From CALARM01 sp964431735 (GTDB lineage Bacteria; Vulcanimicrobiota; SpSt-956; JAKJGF01): a stretch of 64,000 bases of DNA. This document shows positions 25,851 through 34,086 of this stretch, in pieces; position 1 is the stretch's first letter; the number at the start of each line of letters is the position of its first letter. The translations under genes and the position numbers were made by a program. The DNA lies in NCBI GenBank assembly GCA_964431735.1, contig CAYSLJ010000012.1, positions 1-64,000 on the forward strand. Reading direction: 5' to 3'. The notes beneath the pieces are model-generated. The model searched no databases. It worked only from the letters and a program-made list of their open reading frames with translations, and was not told the origin of the DNA.

Positions 25851-27608
25851 TTGAAAAAAAGAACTCATAATTGTGGTGAACTGAGACTTGTAGATACAGG
25901 TAAATCAGTTACTCTTATGGGATGGGTACACAGAAGAAGAGATTTAGGAGGCCTTATTTTTATAGATCTCCGTGACAGAGAAGGAATAACACAGGTAGTG
26001 TTCAATCCTGAAAAATATAAAGAACTCCATGAAAAAGCGGGAGAACTCAAATCGGAATATGTTATATCCGTTACAGGCGAGGTATGTGCAAGGCCTGAAG
26101 GAACGATAAATACAAAACTTCCGACAGGTGAAGTAGATATTCTGGCCGTAGAACTTATCATATTAAATACATGTCCCACACCTCCCATTAATATTTCAGG
26201 AGATAGTCGTGTAGATGAAATGACCCGTCTTAAATATCGTTATCTCGATCTCAGAACTCAAAGGATGCAATCAAATATTAAGCTCAGAGCATCTGTTACA
26301 AGGAGTGCCCGTAATTATCTTGAAGAAAACGGTTTTCTTGAAATAGAAACACCTGTGTTTATTAACAGTACTCCTGAGGGCGCCAGAGATTATCTGGTAC
26401 CGAGCAGGATCCACCAGGGTAAATTCTATGCACTCCCTCAGTCTCCGCAATTATTTAAACAATTGCTTATGGTATCGGGATTTGAAAAATATTATCAGAT
26501 AGCCAGGTGTTTCAGAGATGAAGATCAGAGGGCAGACCGTCAGCCTGAATTCACTCAGATAGATATGGAAATGTCCTTTGTGGAAAGGGAAGATGTTCTT
26601 AATATAACAGAAGGGCTTATGAGGCGTATTTTTAAAGATGTACTTCATATTGATCTTCCCGCACCTTTTCTCAGACTGAAACACAGAGATGCCATTGACT
26701 GGTATGGTATTGATAAACCTGATCTTCGCTATGGCATGAAAATAGAAGATCTTTCTGACATATTTAAAGATTCGCAGTTCAATGCTTTCAAAGAGAATAT
26801 TCAGGGTGGCGGTGTTGTAAGAGGCATAAAAGTGGAGAATTTCTCATCTGCTTCCAGGAAGAAGTTTGATGAATTGAATGAAAAGGCTAAAGAACTGGGA
26901 GCAAAGGCATTGTCGTGGATTTCCTTTACAGGCGGCGATATTAAATCTTCTATAAAGAAATTTTTGACACCGGAGGATATAGAAAATTTAAAGTCAAGAT
27001 TTGCTGTTTCCGATAATGATGTAATACTCATTGTTTCAGATAAAAGAGAAGTGGCATGCCGTGTACTCGGAGAAATAAGGATTTCTCTTGCCCAGGAACT
27101 GGGCCTTATTAAAGAAGGAGAGTTCAGTTTTCTCTGGGTCGTAGATTTCCCGCTTTTCTCTTATAATGAAGAAGAAAAGAAAATAGATGCAGAACATCAT
27201 GCTTTCACATGTCCTCTTACAGAAGATATAGAATATCTGGATTCTGAACCTCTTAAAGTGAGAGCAAGTTCTTATGACCTTGTCCTTAACGGTACAGAAC
27301 TGGGCAGCGGAAGCATACGTATCCACAGGAAAGATATACAGGAAAAGATCTTTAAGATTATGGGACTTACTGCAGAAGAAGCAGAATATAAATTCGGCTT
27401 TCTCCTGAAAGCTCTTGAATACGGTGCTCCTCCTCATGGAGGTATAGCTCCGGGACTTGACAGACTTGTAATGCTTATGGCAGGAGAAAAAAGTATAAGA
27501 GATGTAATAGCTTTTCCAAAGACTCAGACCGCAGCATGCCCTCTTACAGGAGCACCTGTTGCGGTATCGGAAAGACAGCTTAAAGAGTTAAATATAAAAG
27601 TTGTTTGA
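25851..27608 (+). CDS. aspS: Aspartyl-tRNA synthetase (bacterial type)
   Basis: About 585 residues, class II synthetase charging tRNA-Asp, possibly also tRNA-Asn. The N-terminal OB-fold anticodon domain is RTHNCGELRL with VTLMGWVHRRRDLGGLIF. Motif 2 has ARCFRDEDQRADRQPEFTQ. The bacterial GAD insertion lies around residues 290-420. Motif 3 has GIAPGLDRLVMLM. The ending FPKTQTAACPLTGAP is typical. The start is ambiguous: a TTG at 25851 just after a GGGGTGG site, or a GTG at 25842. Neither is ATG. Monocistronic; a probable 6S RNA follows. Cytoplasmic. Confidence 0.96.
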   Translation: MKKRTHNCGELRLVDTGKSVTLMGWVHRRRDLGGLIFIDLRDREGITQVVFNPEKYKELHEKAGELKSEYVISVTGEVCARPEGTINTKLPTGEVDILAVELIILNTCPTPPINISGDSRVDEMTRLKYRYLDLRTQRMQSNIKLRASVTRSARNYLEENGFLEIETPVFINSTPEGARDYLVPSRIHQGKFYALPQSPQLFKQLLMVSGFEKYYQIARCFRDEDQRADRQPEFTQIDMEMSFVEREDVLNITEGLMRRIFKDVLHIDLPAPFLRLKHRDAIDWYGIDKPDLRYGMKIEDLSDIFKDSQFNAFKENIQGGGVVRGIKVENFSSASRKKFDELNEKAKELGAKALSWISFTGGDIKSSIKKFLTPEDIENLKSRFAVSDNDVILIVSDKREVACRVLGEIRISLAQELGLIKEGEFSFLWVVDFPLFSYNEEEKKIDAEHHAFTCPLTEDIEYLDSEPLKVRASSYDLVLNGTELGSGSIRIHRKDIQEKIFKIMGLTAEEAEYKFGFLLKALEYGAPPHGGIAPGLDRLVMLMAGEKSIRDVIAFPKTQTAACPLTGAPVAVSERQLKELNIKVV

Positions 27609-27620
27609 TAATTTTTCTCA

Positions 27621-27649
27621 TTGCAATTAGATGAAAAATATGCTATTAT
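27621..27649 (+). promoter_or_regulatory. Candidate sigma-70 promoter ahead of the 6S RNA
   Basis: TTGCAA, 17-base spacer, TATTAT. It lies just after the aspS stop and would start transcription near 27656, about 50 bases upstream of the predicted mature RNA, so processing would be needed. Confidence 0.45.
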
Positions 27650-27705
27650 TCTCTGGAGAAAATTTTTATAAACTAGACGACTAAAATTTAATAGACGAAA
27701 TAAAT

Positions 27706-27891
27706 ATTCCCCTGCTTTGTTTGTGTTTGTGGGTTATATATTTGATCCGACAATTGTTTGAAGGGAACTTAATTTCAGTGGCGTTGTGAATACCTCCTTT
27801 TGAAGCGAGGGATCCTTAAGCTGCTTATAGCGGTTCCCACCTGATGTACGTCAGGATTCAAAGTGATCTGCACACGGCACGGTGGGGGAAC
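27706..27891 (+). ncRNA. ssrS: Probable 6S RNA
   Basis: A non-coding stretch of about 185 bases, the usual 6S length. The ends can pair (TTCCCC at the 5' end with GGGGGAA at the 3' end, plus TGTGT with ACACG further in). The 3' half contains CCACCTGATGTACGTCAGG and TTCAAAGTGATC, closely resembling the conserved 6S 3' strand and small hairpin. The middle is an open bubble-like region. 6S RNA binds the housekeeping RNA polymerase holoenzyme as a promoter mimic in stationary phase. It is more G+C-rich than the surrounding gap and has no open frame. Confidence 0.65.
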
Positions 27892-27896
27892 TTATT

Positions 27897-27964
27897 TAGT
27901 GAGAAGTGAGTAGTGAATAGTGAGTAGAATCTCACTCACTACTCACTACTCACTTCTCACTATT
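27897..27964. repeat. Inverted GTGAGTA heptamer arrays forming a long hairpin
   Basis: Four GTGAGAA/GTGAGTA/GTGAATA units are followed, after 6-8 bases, by TACTCAC/TTCTCAC units that are the near-perfect reverse complement (stem of about 28 bp). It sits between the 6S RNA and the ribosome site of the vWA gene. Confidence 0.92.
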
Positions 27965-27984
27965 AATAAAGGAGCGTGTTTCAG

Positions 27985-30180
27985 ATGTTCTCAAAGTTTT
28001 CACTCATCTCATTATTTTTAATTTTATCAATTACCTGTGTAATGTCTCAGGAATATATAGTGGAGAGGGTTCCTCAGGGTGACAGATCCTTTGTTATAGA
28101 ATATGAAAGAGTAGATATTAAAATCAAGGATCAGACTGCCAGGGTGACAATAGAAGAGAAACTTAAAAATAATTCTTCTTCAGATATGGAAGCAACCCTT
28201 ATTTTCCCCATGCCGGCAGATGCATCTATATCCAATTTTACCATGCTTATAAATGGCAAAAAGGTGGAAGGAAAAATAATGGATAAAGATGAAGCAGCCT
28301 CTATATACGAAAGTATAGTAAGACAGCTTAAAGATCCGGGTCTTCTGGAAAATATCGGCTCAGGTATGTTCCGGGCAAGAATATATCCCATTCCTGCCAG
28401 GGGAGAGACAAAAATTTCAATCACTTATTCTCAGGTATTATCTTCTGACCTGGGGCTGTGTAAATTCAAACTCCCTCTGGCGAAAAAAACTTCTGACTGG
28501 CCTGTAAAAGAACTTACCATAGGTGTGGAACTCTCATCAGCGGTACCTGTTAAATCTTTTTATTCACCCACTCATAATATGTCAATTAAAAAAGACGGCG
28601 ATAAATCTGTAAAAGCAGGTTTTGAAGATACGGGTTATAAAGGCGATAAAGATTTTGTCCTTTATTACGGTGTCTCTGAAGAGGATTTCGGCCTTAATCT
28701 GCTGACTTATAAAGACAGGGGAGATGATCAGGGATTTTTCCTTCTCATTGCTTCTCCCGGTCAGGAACTTGATAAAACAAAGGTTTTACCTAAAGATATT
28801 ATCTTCGTCATGGATACTTCAGGTAGCATGTATGATGAAGATAAGATTACATATGCACAGAAAGCACTTAAATTCTGTCTCTCAAATCTTAACGGCAAAG
28901 ACAGATTTAATGTTGTCACCTTTAATTCTGTTACAGATTTTTACAGTAATAAACTGGTGGACGGAACAGAGGAAAATATTAAAAAAGCAAAAACATTTGT
29001 AGATACATTGAAACCTCTCGGAGGAACCAATATTGACGAAGCTTTTCTCGTAAGTTTAAAACAATTTGCAGATGAAAAAAGACCTCAGTATATTGTATTT
29101 CTTACAGACGGTCTTCCCACACAGGGAGAAACCGATACAAATGTAATTCTTAAACATATCTCTGCAGAGAATAAAACAAAAGCGAGAATCTTCTCTTTTG
29201 GTGTCGGAACAGATGTGAATACATTACTTCTGGACCTTATGGCGGAACAGAATCAGGGGTATACGTCCTATCTGAAAGCAGGTGAGGAAATGGAAGTTGA
29301 GATTTCTTCCTTTTTTACCAAAATAAGTCATCCTGTGCTCTCAGATTTATCTCTCGATTTCGGTAAAATCAAAGTCAGAGATATGTATCCTAAAGATCTC
29401 CCGGATCTCTTCAGAGGGAGCCAGCTTATCCTTACTGGAAGATACACGGATGCGGGACATACTGCGATAACCATGTCTGGAAAGGTAAACGGAGAAACGA
29501 AAAAATATGTTTATGAAAAAACCTTCCCTGAAAACAACAGTGATAATTCTTTCATTCCATGTCTCTGGGCTACCAGGAAAATAGGATATCTTTTAAATGA
29601 AATAAGACTCCACGGAGAAAACAGGGAAACAGTTGAAGAAATAAAAACGCTTTCCATTAAATACGGTATTGTTACGCCTTATACGTCATTTTTGATACAG
29701 GAAGAGGTCACAGGTAGACGCCCTGTATCTCAGAGAGTTGAAGAAGATTATGATAAAAGGTTATATTCAAATATGCCTCATGTACAGGGAAGATACGGAG
29801 ATAATTACAGCGGCGGATATTCAACCGGTGATAGTGCCTCTGGAGAGGTAAATGTTCAGGCAAGCAAGGTTTTGAACGAATATGAGAAAGCGGAAACAGT
29901 TCAACCAGCACCGGCTTCAGAAGCCTATCGGGAAGGCGGGCTTACGAAAGATGTTGCCGAATCAATAAAAACAGTGGAAGATAAGACTTTTTATCTTAAA
30001 TCTGGCATATGGACAGACAGTCTTTATAAAGATGGTAAGGATAAGATAGAAGTGAAATTCTTAAGTGATAAATATTTTGAACTTCTCAAAACCTGTCCGA
30101 AGCTGGGTAAATATCTTTCCATAGGCAATAATGTGATTGTTATATTTGAAGGCAAGGCATATCATATATCCGATAAATAA
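27985..30180 (+). CDS. VIT and von Willebrand A domain protein
   Basis: 731 residues. A signal peptide (SLISLFLILSITCVMSQ) is followed by a VIT domain (about 20-155: VDIKIKDQTARVTIEEKLKN, EATLIFPMPADASISNF) and a vWA domain starting near 270 with the MIDAS motif DTSGSMYDED, then LTDGLPTQGETD. This is the inter-alpha-trypsin-inhibitor heavy-chain arrangement. The C-terminal 180 residues are unassigned. Such proteins bind metal and protein partners outside the cytoplasm. A GTG at 27976 is in frame, but AAAGGAG 10 bases upstream supports the ATG at 27985. The stem-loop array lies in its leader. Confidence 0.9.
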   Translation: MFSKFSLISLFLILSITCVMSQEYIVERVPQGDRSFVIEYERVDIKIKDQTARVTIEEKLKNNSSSDMEATLIFPMPADASISNFTMLINGKKVEGKIMDKDEAASIYESIVRQLKDPGLLENIGSGMFRARIYPIPARGETKISITYSQVLSSDLGLCKFKLPLAKKTSDWPVKELTIGVELSSAVPVKSFYSPTHNMSIKKDGDKSVKAGFEDTGYKGDKDFVLYYGVSEEDFGLNLLTYKDRGDDQGFFLLIASPGQELDKTKVLPKDIIFVMDTSGSMYDEDKITYAQKALKFCLSNLNGKDRFNVVTFNSVTDFYSNKLVDGTEENIKKAKTFVDTLKPLGGTNIDEAFLVSLKQFADEKRPQYIVFLTDGLPTQGETDTNVILKHISAENKTKARIFSFGVGTDVNTLLLDLMAEQNQGYTSYLKAGEEMEVEISSFFTKISHPVLSDLSLDFGKIKVRDMYPKDLPDLFRGSQLILTGRYTDAGHTAITMSGKVNGETKKYVYEKTFPENNSDNSFIPCLWATRKIGYLLNEIRLHGENRETVEEIKTLSIKYGIVTPYTSFLIQEEVTGRRPVSQRVEEDYDKRLYSNMPHVQGRYGDNYSGGYSTGDSASGEVNVQASKVLNEYEKAETVQPAPASEAYREGGLTKDVAESIKTVEDKTFYLKSGIWTDSLYKDGKDKIEVKFLSDKYFELLKTCPKLGKYLSIGNNVIVIFEGKAYHISDK

Positions 30181-30186
30181 TTAATT

Positions 30187-30253
30187 CGTGATGTGTAAAG
30201 CGTGATGCGTGATGCGCATATAACCCATTACGCATTACGCGTTACGCATCACG
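30187..30253. repeat. Inverted GTGATGC / GCATTAC arrays
   Basis: GTGATGT, GTAAAGC, GTGATGC, GTGATGC units, a short AT spacer, then GCATTAC, GCGTTAC, GCATCAC units: two arms of opposite orientation that can pair. The right arm overlaps the last codons of the M20 gene. Confidence 0.92.
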
Positions 30254-31354
30254 TTTTAAGTATGAATTCAATATATTAAAATATATCTCAGAAGCCGTAC
30301 AGACCTGTTTAAAAGAAATGGATTCATCAGGTCTGTGGGCTTCTTCCAGTTTGCCTGCTCCCAGTATTACAGGTTTTATACCGGCAGTCCATAGTATATT
30401 GGCATCGGAATGACTTCTGAATACCTGAGGATTCCAGTCCAGCTTCATATCTTTATAAATATCTTTTAGAGTTTTTACTATATGTCCTTTTTCAGGTATT
30501 TCATAACCTCTGTGAATGGTAGTAAATCTTATTGTACCATCCAGTTCCGGATTTTCTTCTTTTGCTTTTATGAGTATATCTTCCAGTTCTACAGTAATTT
30601 CCTCAACAGGAGATACGGGAGGGAGATGAAGATCTAGCCATGCCTCACATCTGTCTGGAACTACGAAACCTGACCTGGAACTTTCCAGTTCCCTTATATT
30701 ATAAACTATGTCAGAACGTTTGTTCTCCATGTAGCTCGATATATTGAGAAGGAGTCCGAGCATATTTTTAATTGCGTTCTGCCCCCTGTCTGCCAGAGAT
30801 GCATGAACCTGTTTCCCTTCCGTGCAGACCTGTACTTCCAGATAGCCGAAATGTTTCATACATGGTGCCAGATCGGTAGGCTCGCCGATTATTGCCCAGG
30901 GGAAATGAAAATCTTTTACCAGCTGTCTTGCACCGTCGCCGTCTTCTTCTTCTCCTACTAAAAGGGCAAGTAATACAGGTACATGATTTTGATGTTTCTC
31001 CTGTAATGAAAGGTAGGCTTCTATCATGGCGGCACAGTTCCCTTTCATGTCGGCAGTACCGAGACCTGTAATTATGTCATCTTCTTCTTCATAACAGTAG
31101 TGTTCCAGGTCATAGGCCCATACAGTATCAATATGGCCTATAAGAGCCATTTCTATATCCATATCATCAGGTAATACAAGCAGATTATATCTGTCTTCAT
31201 CTACATCCTGATAAATAACATTCAATTCCTGCCGTTTCAGATACCCGTACAGAAAATCTGCCAGTTCTTCTTCTTTTCCGGAAGGACTGTATATATCTAT
31301 CATTTTTCTCAATAATCTCTTTAATCTTTTCGGTGTAATATTTTTTAATGTCAT
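30242..31354 (-). CDS. M20-family metallopeptidase / deacylase
   Basis: 370 residues of the ArgE/DapE/LysK type, hydrolysing an amide bond with two zinc ions. Metal ligands and catalytic residues are visible: GHIDTVWA (His, Asp), GLGTADMKGNCAAM (Asp), VGEEEDGDGA (catalytic and metal Glu), GEPTD, and EAHRPDESI near the C-terminus (His). The dimerisation domain contains QVHASLADRGQNAI. The substrate is undetermined; LysK-like or acetyl-amino-acid deacetylases are closest by eye. The final residues (RDA) and stop codon come from the GTGATGC/GTAACGC heptamer array, another gene end absorbed by the repeats. Confidence 0.88.
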   Translation of the reverse strand: MTLKNITPKRLKRLLRKMIDIYSPSGKEEELADFLYGYLKRQELNVIYQDVDEDRYNLLVLPDDMDIEMALIGHIDTVWAYDLEHYCYEEEDDIITGLGTADMKGNCAAMIEAYLSLQEKHQNHVPVLLALLVGEEEDGDGARQLVKDFHFPWAIIGEPTDLAPCMKHFGYLEVQVCTEGKQVHASLADRGQNAIKNMLGLLLNISSYMENKRSDIVYNIRELESSRSGFVVPDRCEAWLDLHLPPVSPVEEITVELEDILIKAKEENPELDGTIRFTTIHRGYEIPEKGHIVKTLKDIYKDMKLDWNPQVFRSHSDANILWTAGIKPVILGAGKLEEAHRPDESISFKQVCTASEIYFNILNSYLKRDA

Positions 31355-31397
31355 TTTTTTCGACTATGTCATAAATTTTGTGTAAACTTCTGTTAAG

Positions 31398-31430
31398 AAC
31401 CATGACCCTTTCGGTCACAACGAAGTATGA
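31398..31430. repeat. GTGACCGA-type hairpin repeat (copy 2)
   Basis: AACCATGACCCTTTCGGTCACAACGAAGTATGAGG region: an 8-bp stem (TGACC / GGTCA core) with conserved flanks. It matches the reverse complement of 55447-55487 and, more loosely, 20554-20575. Confidence 0.8.
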
Positions 31431-31451
31431 GGAGCTGTTCCTCCCGTCACC

Positions 31452-31693
31452 CGTCACGCGTTACGCGCAATGGCGTTAAGTTAAGAAACATATAGCAAAT
31501 TGGCTGCCTGGTGCTCTGGAGAAAAAATATCACGGCGGCACAAGTGTATTTAATTGATATACAGTGTAAAGTAGCATGATGTAAGCTCTAACAGATATAA
31601 ATGTTACAGTTTAGATTTTTTCGGAGGAGCGCCAGGCAGCCAATTTAGACGGTTATAACGTTAACTTAATGCCATTGCGCGTTACGCGTCACG
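31452..31693. mobile_element. Fold-back element with heptamer ends (MITE-like)
   Basis: About 240 bases with long imperfect inverted ends. Left: ACGCGCAATGGCGTTAAG, then AAATTGGCTGCCTGGTGC. Right: GCGCCAGGCAGCCAATTT, then CTTAATGCCATTGCGCG. Heptamers (GCGTCAC/GCGTTAC) form the outermost parts. The centre is AT-rich and non-coding. Most of the 31355-31780 gap is this element. I see no transposase and no clear target duplication. Confidence 0.8.
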
Positions 31694-31780
31694 ATTCTCA
31701 TATAAACTCTTTATTGTATAGTAAATTTACACAAAACATCTTACAATCTCCTTTTTTTATTTTTCCTATCTTCTTTTTCT

Positions 31781-32344
31781 TTAATATGTTCCTTTTCCTT
31801 TAACATTATCCTGTTGATTTTCAATATGTTCCTTTCCCTTTAAAATTTTTCTCTGATGATCCAGATTGAGAGTCAGGTAAACATGTTCCTGCGGGTTTTT
31901 AAATCCCATTTTTTCGAAGAACTTAATGGCTTTACGGTTATCTGCCTCTGTATCTACAAGAAGAATTCTTACACCGCTTTCTATCATAAGTTCCAGAAAA
32001 TGATTGAAGAGTTTTTCTGCCACTCCCTGCTTCTGGTATTCTCTGGATACTCCAAGCCAGAGCAGATGTCCGTATTTCCACGCAGAATGACTTTTACTTA
32101 TAGTTGTACCAAGAGTGAAGCCGACTATTTCTCCTTCATCTGTTTCTGCTACAAGACAGAATTCGCTGTCTCCCTGAAAAATTGCCAGTACTTCATATTC
32201 ATCCCATGTTCGGTAAAGATTTGGAACCTTCTGGGCTGTAAATAAATCTTCACCGAGATGAAAAACATGTGCTACATCATCAATATCCATTTCACGTACT
32301 GTTATATTTGTTTTTTTCTTTTTTGAAGAGTCTTTCTCGCTCAT
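31781..32344 (-). CDS. GNAT-family N-acetyltransferase
   Basis: 187 residues. A Lys-rich N-terminal 12 residues are followed by a GNAT fold of about 145 residues: TVREMDIDDVAHVFHLGEDL, CLVAETDEGEIVGFTLGT, the acetyl-CoA loop VSREYQKQGVAEKLF (Q/RxxGxA), and VDTEADNRKAIKFFEKMGF. It resembles RimI-type protein or small-molecule acetyltransferases. The acceptor is unknown. The charged C-terminal tail (after about 160) is encoded by an imperfect 20-base direct duplication (AATATGTTCCTTTYCCTTTA on the plus strand). The tail is probably disordered. Confidence 0.85.
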   Translation of the reverse strand: MSEKDSSKKKKTNITVREMDIDDVAHVFHLGEDLFTAQKVPNLYRTWDEYEVLAIFQGDSEFCLVAETDEGEIVGFTLGTTISKSHSAWKYGHLLWLGVSREYQKQGVAEKLFNHFLELMIESGVRILLVDTEADNRKAIKFFEKMGFKNPQEHVYLTLNLDHQRKILKGKEHIENQQDNVKGKGTY

Positions 32345-32374
32345 AAAATAATGTGTCTCTCCTTGAATTAAAAT

Positions 32375-32398
32375 CGTGACGCATGACGCGTGACGCGA
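32375..32398. repeat. GTGACGC heptamer array, short
   Basis: Three units, GTGACGC, ATGACGC, GTGACGC, upstream of the acetyltransferase gene. Confidence 0.85.
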
Positions 32399-32530
32399 GG
32401 AATCCCTGCCGCTGTTTACATGTTTTTTGCAATTACAGCAGAGAAGGAGTTAAACGTATTTATAAGAATATTCTTACAGAAAGATTGAAATCCTTTGTTT
32501 TAAAATGTGATAATTTCAGGTGTCTTTTTT

Positions 32531-32845
32531 ATGATTAAAGATTGTACCGGTAATGAAGACAGTAATAGAAAGCCTGTATTCCTGCTGAAACATTCCACTG
32601 CCTGTCCTCATTCTGCATGGGCACTGGAAAGATTTTCAGAATTTTCTGAAGACAATAAAGAAGCTGATTTCTGGAAAGTCCATGTTATTGAAAACAAAAC
32701 TCTTTCAGCGAAAATAGCTGAAGACACAGGTGTTGAACATGCATCTCCACAGGGATTTTTATTCTACGGAGGAAAGGTAATATGGACAGGTTATAGAAAT
32801 GATATAAACAGGGAACAGATGACAGACGCTTTAATGAACATATAA
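32531..32845 (+). CDS. YtxJ-like bacilliredoxin / monothiol protein
   Basis: A 104-residue thioredoxin-fold protein of the DUF2847/YtxJ family. FLLKHSTACPHSAWALERF places a single Cys in the CPxS position typical of bacilliredoxins. SPQGFLFYGGKVIWTGY is the cis-Pro and beta-hairpin region. YtxJ members reduce mixed disulfides of bacillithiolated proteins. Whether this organism makes bacillithiol cannot be judged here. An AGGTG site 9 bases before the ATG at 32531 fixes the start, though a GTG at 32507 is in frame. Cytoplasmic. Confidence 0.75.
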   Translation: MIKDCTGNEDSNRKPVFLLKHSTACPHSAWALERFSEFSEDNKEADFWKVHVIENKTLSAKIAEDTGVEHASPQGFLFYGGKVIWTGYRNDINREQMTDALMNI

Positions 32846-32852
32846 TGATCCT

Positions 32853-32883
32853 CGCGTCACGCGTTACACGTCACGTGTTACGA
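32853..32883. repeat. GCGTCAC/GCGTTAC heptamer array with variants
   Basis: GCGTCAC, GCGTTAC, ACGTCAC, GTGTTAC units between the YtxJ-like and YkgJ-like genes, ending about 27 bases before the next start. Confidence 0.88.
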
Positions 32884-32909
32884 TCTTAAAGAAAGGTTAT
32901 ATTAAATTG

Positions 32910-33875
32910 ATGAAAGAAATTTTTGATACTCTGAAAGACATATATGATGGTTTTGATAAAGAATATTTTATTCCTTCGGAGAACAGTTGCGGAGATTGTA
33001 AACTTTGCTGTACCTCTGTTATGAAATTCCCTCCGCTGTCACGGCTTGAATGTGATTTTATTGAAGATTTTTTAAGAACACATGACGATTATCCTGATAT
33101 AAAAACATTTAAAAATTTTATGATTCACAGGGATAAAGACAGGTGTCCTTATTTCAATCACCTTACAGGCTGTACTATTTATACTGCCAGACCTATGTAC
33201 TGCAGGCTTTTCGGATTATTCCGATTCAGGGGAACCAATCCTGTCCCCAGAGCATGTGTTTTTTATGGTAAAACCGTTAAGGCACCGCCTCATGATATGT
33301 ATAGAATCATAAAATATTTTCCTGAATTCACAGAATTAAAATTTAAATATGATCTTCTTAAAGCATCAGATGATAAAGAAAAACTTGAAGCTCTTATAAA
33401 TCTTGGTAAAGAATATATAAGACAGGATAAAGAAGAACACCTGTTGTCTCTGTTTGAAGAAGGAATAAAAAACTTTCCTCATGATTGCAGAGTACATTTT
33501 TATGCAGCTACTGCCTACAGATGCAGATATAACCTGATTATGGCGGCAAAAGAATTTGAAGAAAGCCTTTCCTGCGGCGGAGAAAAAGAATTTCCCGATA
33601 TTCACGGCCATGTCGGATTTGTTTATATGGATATTCTGGATACTCACTCAGATCTTTCGGAAGCAGATAAAAAAGAATTAATAGAGAAAGCTTTTTCTTC
33701 ATTTACCAGAGCTATGGAATTTGAAGCACATACAGTTACTCCCCATATGGGTCTGGCTTTTGTTTACAATGCCAGAGGCGATAAGGATAGAGCTCTTCAG
33801 AGCTTTAAGAAGGTTCTGGACATGGAACAAAATAACAGCATGGCAAGAAAGATGATAGAGATTTTATCTGAATAA
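32910..33875 (+). CDS. YkgJ-like cysteine-cluster protein with TPR-like C-terminus
   Basis: 321 residues. Residues 15-120 contain the Cys-rich YkgJ/CxxCxxCC-type metal-binding module: CGDCKLCCTS, DRCPYFNHLTGCTIYTARP and MYCRLFGLF. Residues 155-320 are helical and TPR-like, with a clear last repeat VTPHMGLAFVYNARGDKDRA. The Cys module probably binds zinc or an iron-sulfur cluster; function unknown. The combination suggests a metal-containing adaptor. A GAAAGGT site lies upstream. TTG at 32907 directly precedes the ATG chosen here. Confidence 0.8.
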   Translation: MKEIFDTLKDIYDGFDKEYFIPSENSCGDCKLCCTSVMKFPPLSRLECDFIEDFLRTHDDYPDIKTFKNFMIHRDKDRCPYFNHLTGCTIYTARPMYCRLFGLFRFRGTNPVPRACVFYGKTVKAPPHDMYRIIKYFPEFTELKFKYDLLKASDDKEKLEALINLGKEYIRQDKEEHLLSLFEEGIKNFPHDCRVHFYAATAYRCRYNLIMAAKEFEESLSCGGEKEFPDIHGHVGFVYMDILDTHSDLSEADKKELIEKAFSSFTRAMEFEAHTVTPHMGLAFVYNARGDKDRALQSFKKVLDMEQNNSMARKMIEILSE

Positions 33876-33889
33876 ATGAGCAGTGAATG

Positions 33890-33936
33890 GTGAGCCATGA
33901 AACTACGTATTACGCTTTACGCATCACGCTTTACGA
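33890..33936. repeat. GTGAATG units and GCTTTAC/GCATCAC heptamers
   Basis: AGTGAATGGTGAG just after the stop, then TATTACGCTTTACGCATCAC and a further GCTTTAC, period 7. Confidence 0.85.
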
Positions 33937-34017
33937 TTCTCATATGAAATTTTGAACCTTTATTCATAATTATTCGTATAATATTTATAATCAAGGAATT
34001 GACACTGTCTATAGGTG

Positions 34018-34060
34018 CTCCCGTCACGAGAGCAGATATTTATTATTTATGCTCACCTCA
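34018..34060. repeat. CGTCACGAGAGC dispersed repeat (copy 2)
   Basis: CCCGTCACGAGAGCAGATAT, TTATTATTTATGCTCACCTC: the reverse complement of 20213-20250. It lies in the leader of the radical SAM gene. Confidence 0.8.
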
Positions 34061-34086
34061 ATAATATGAATAAAGGAGATATATGT

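Noticed and set aside
31452..31693. Structured RNA or riboswitch
   Set aside because: The long symmetric inverted ends and heptamer tips fit a fold-back DNA element better. Neither neighbouring gene is arranged to be controlled by it.
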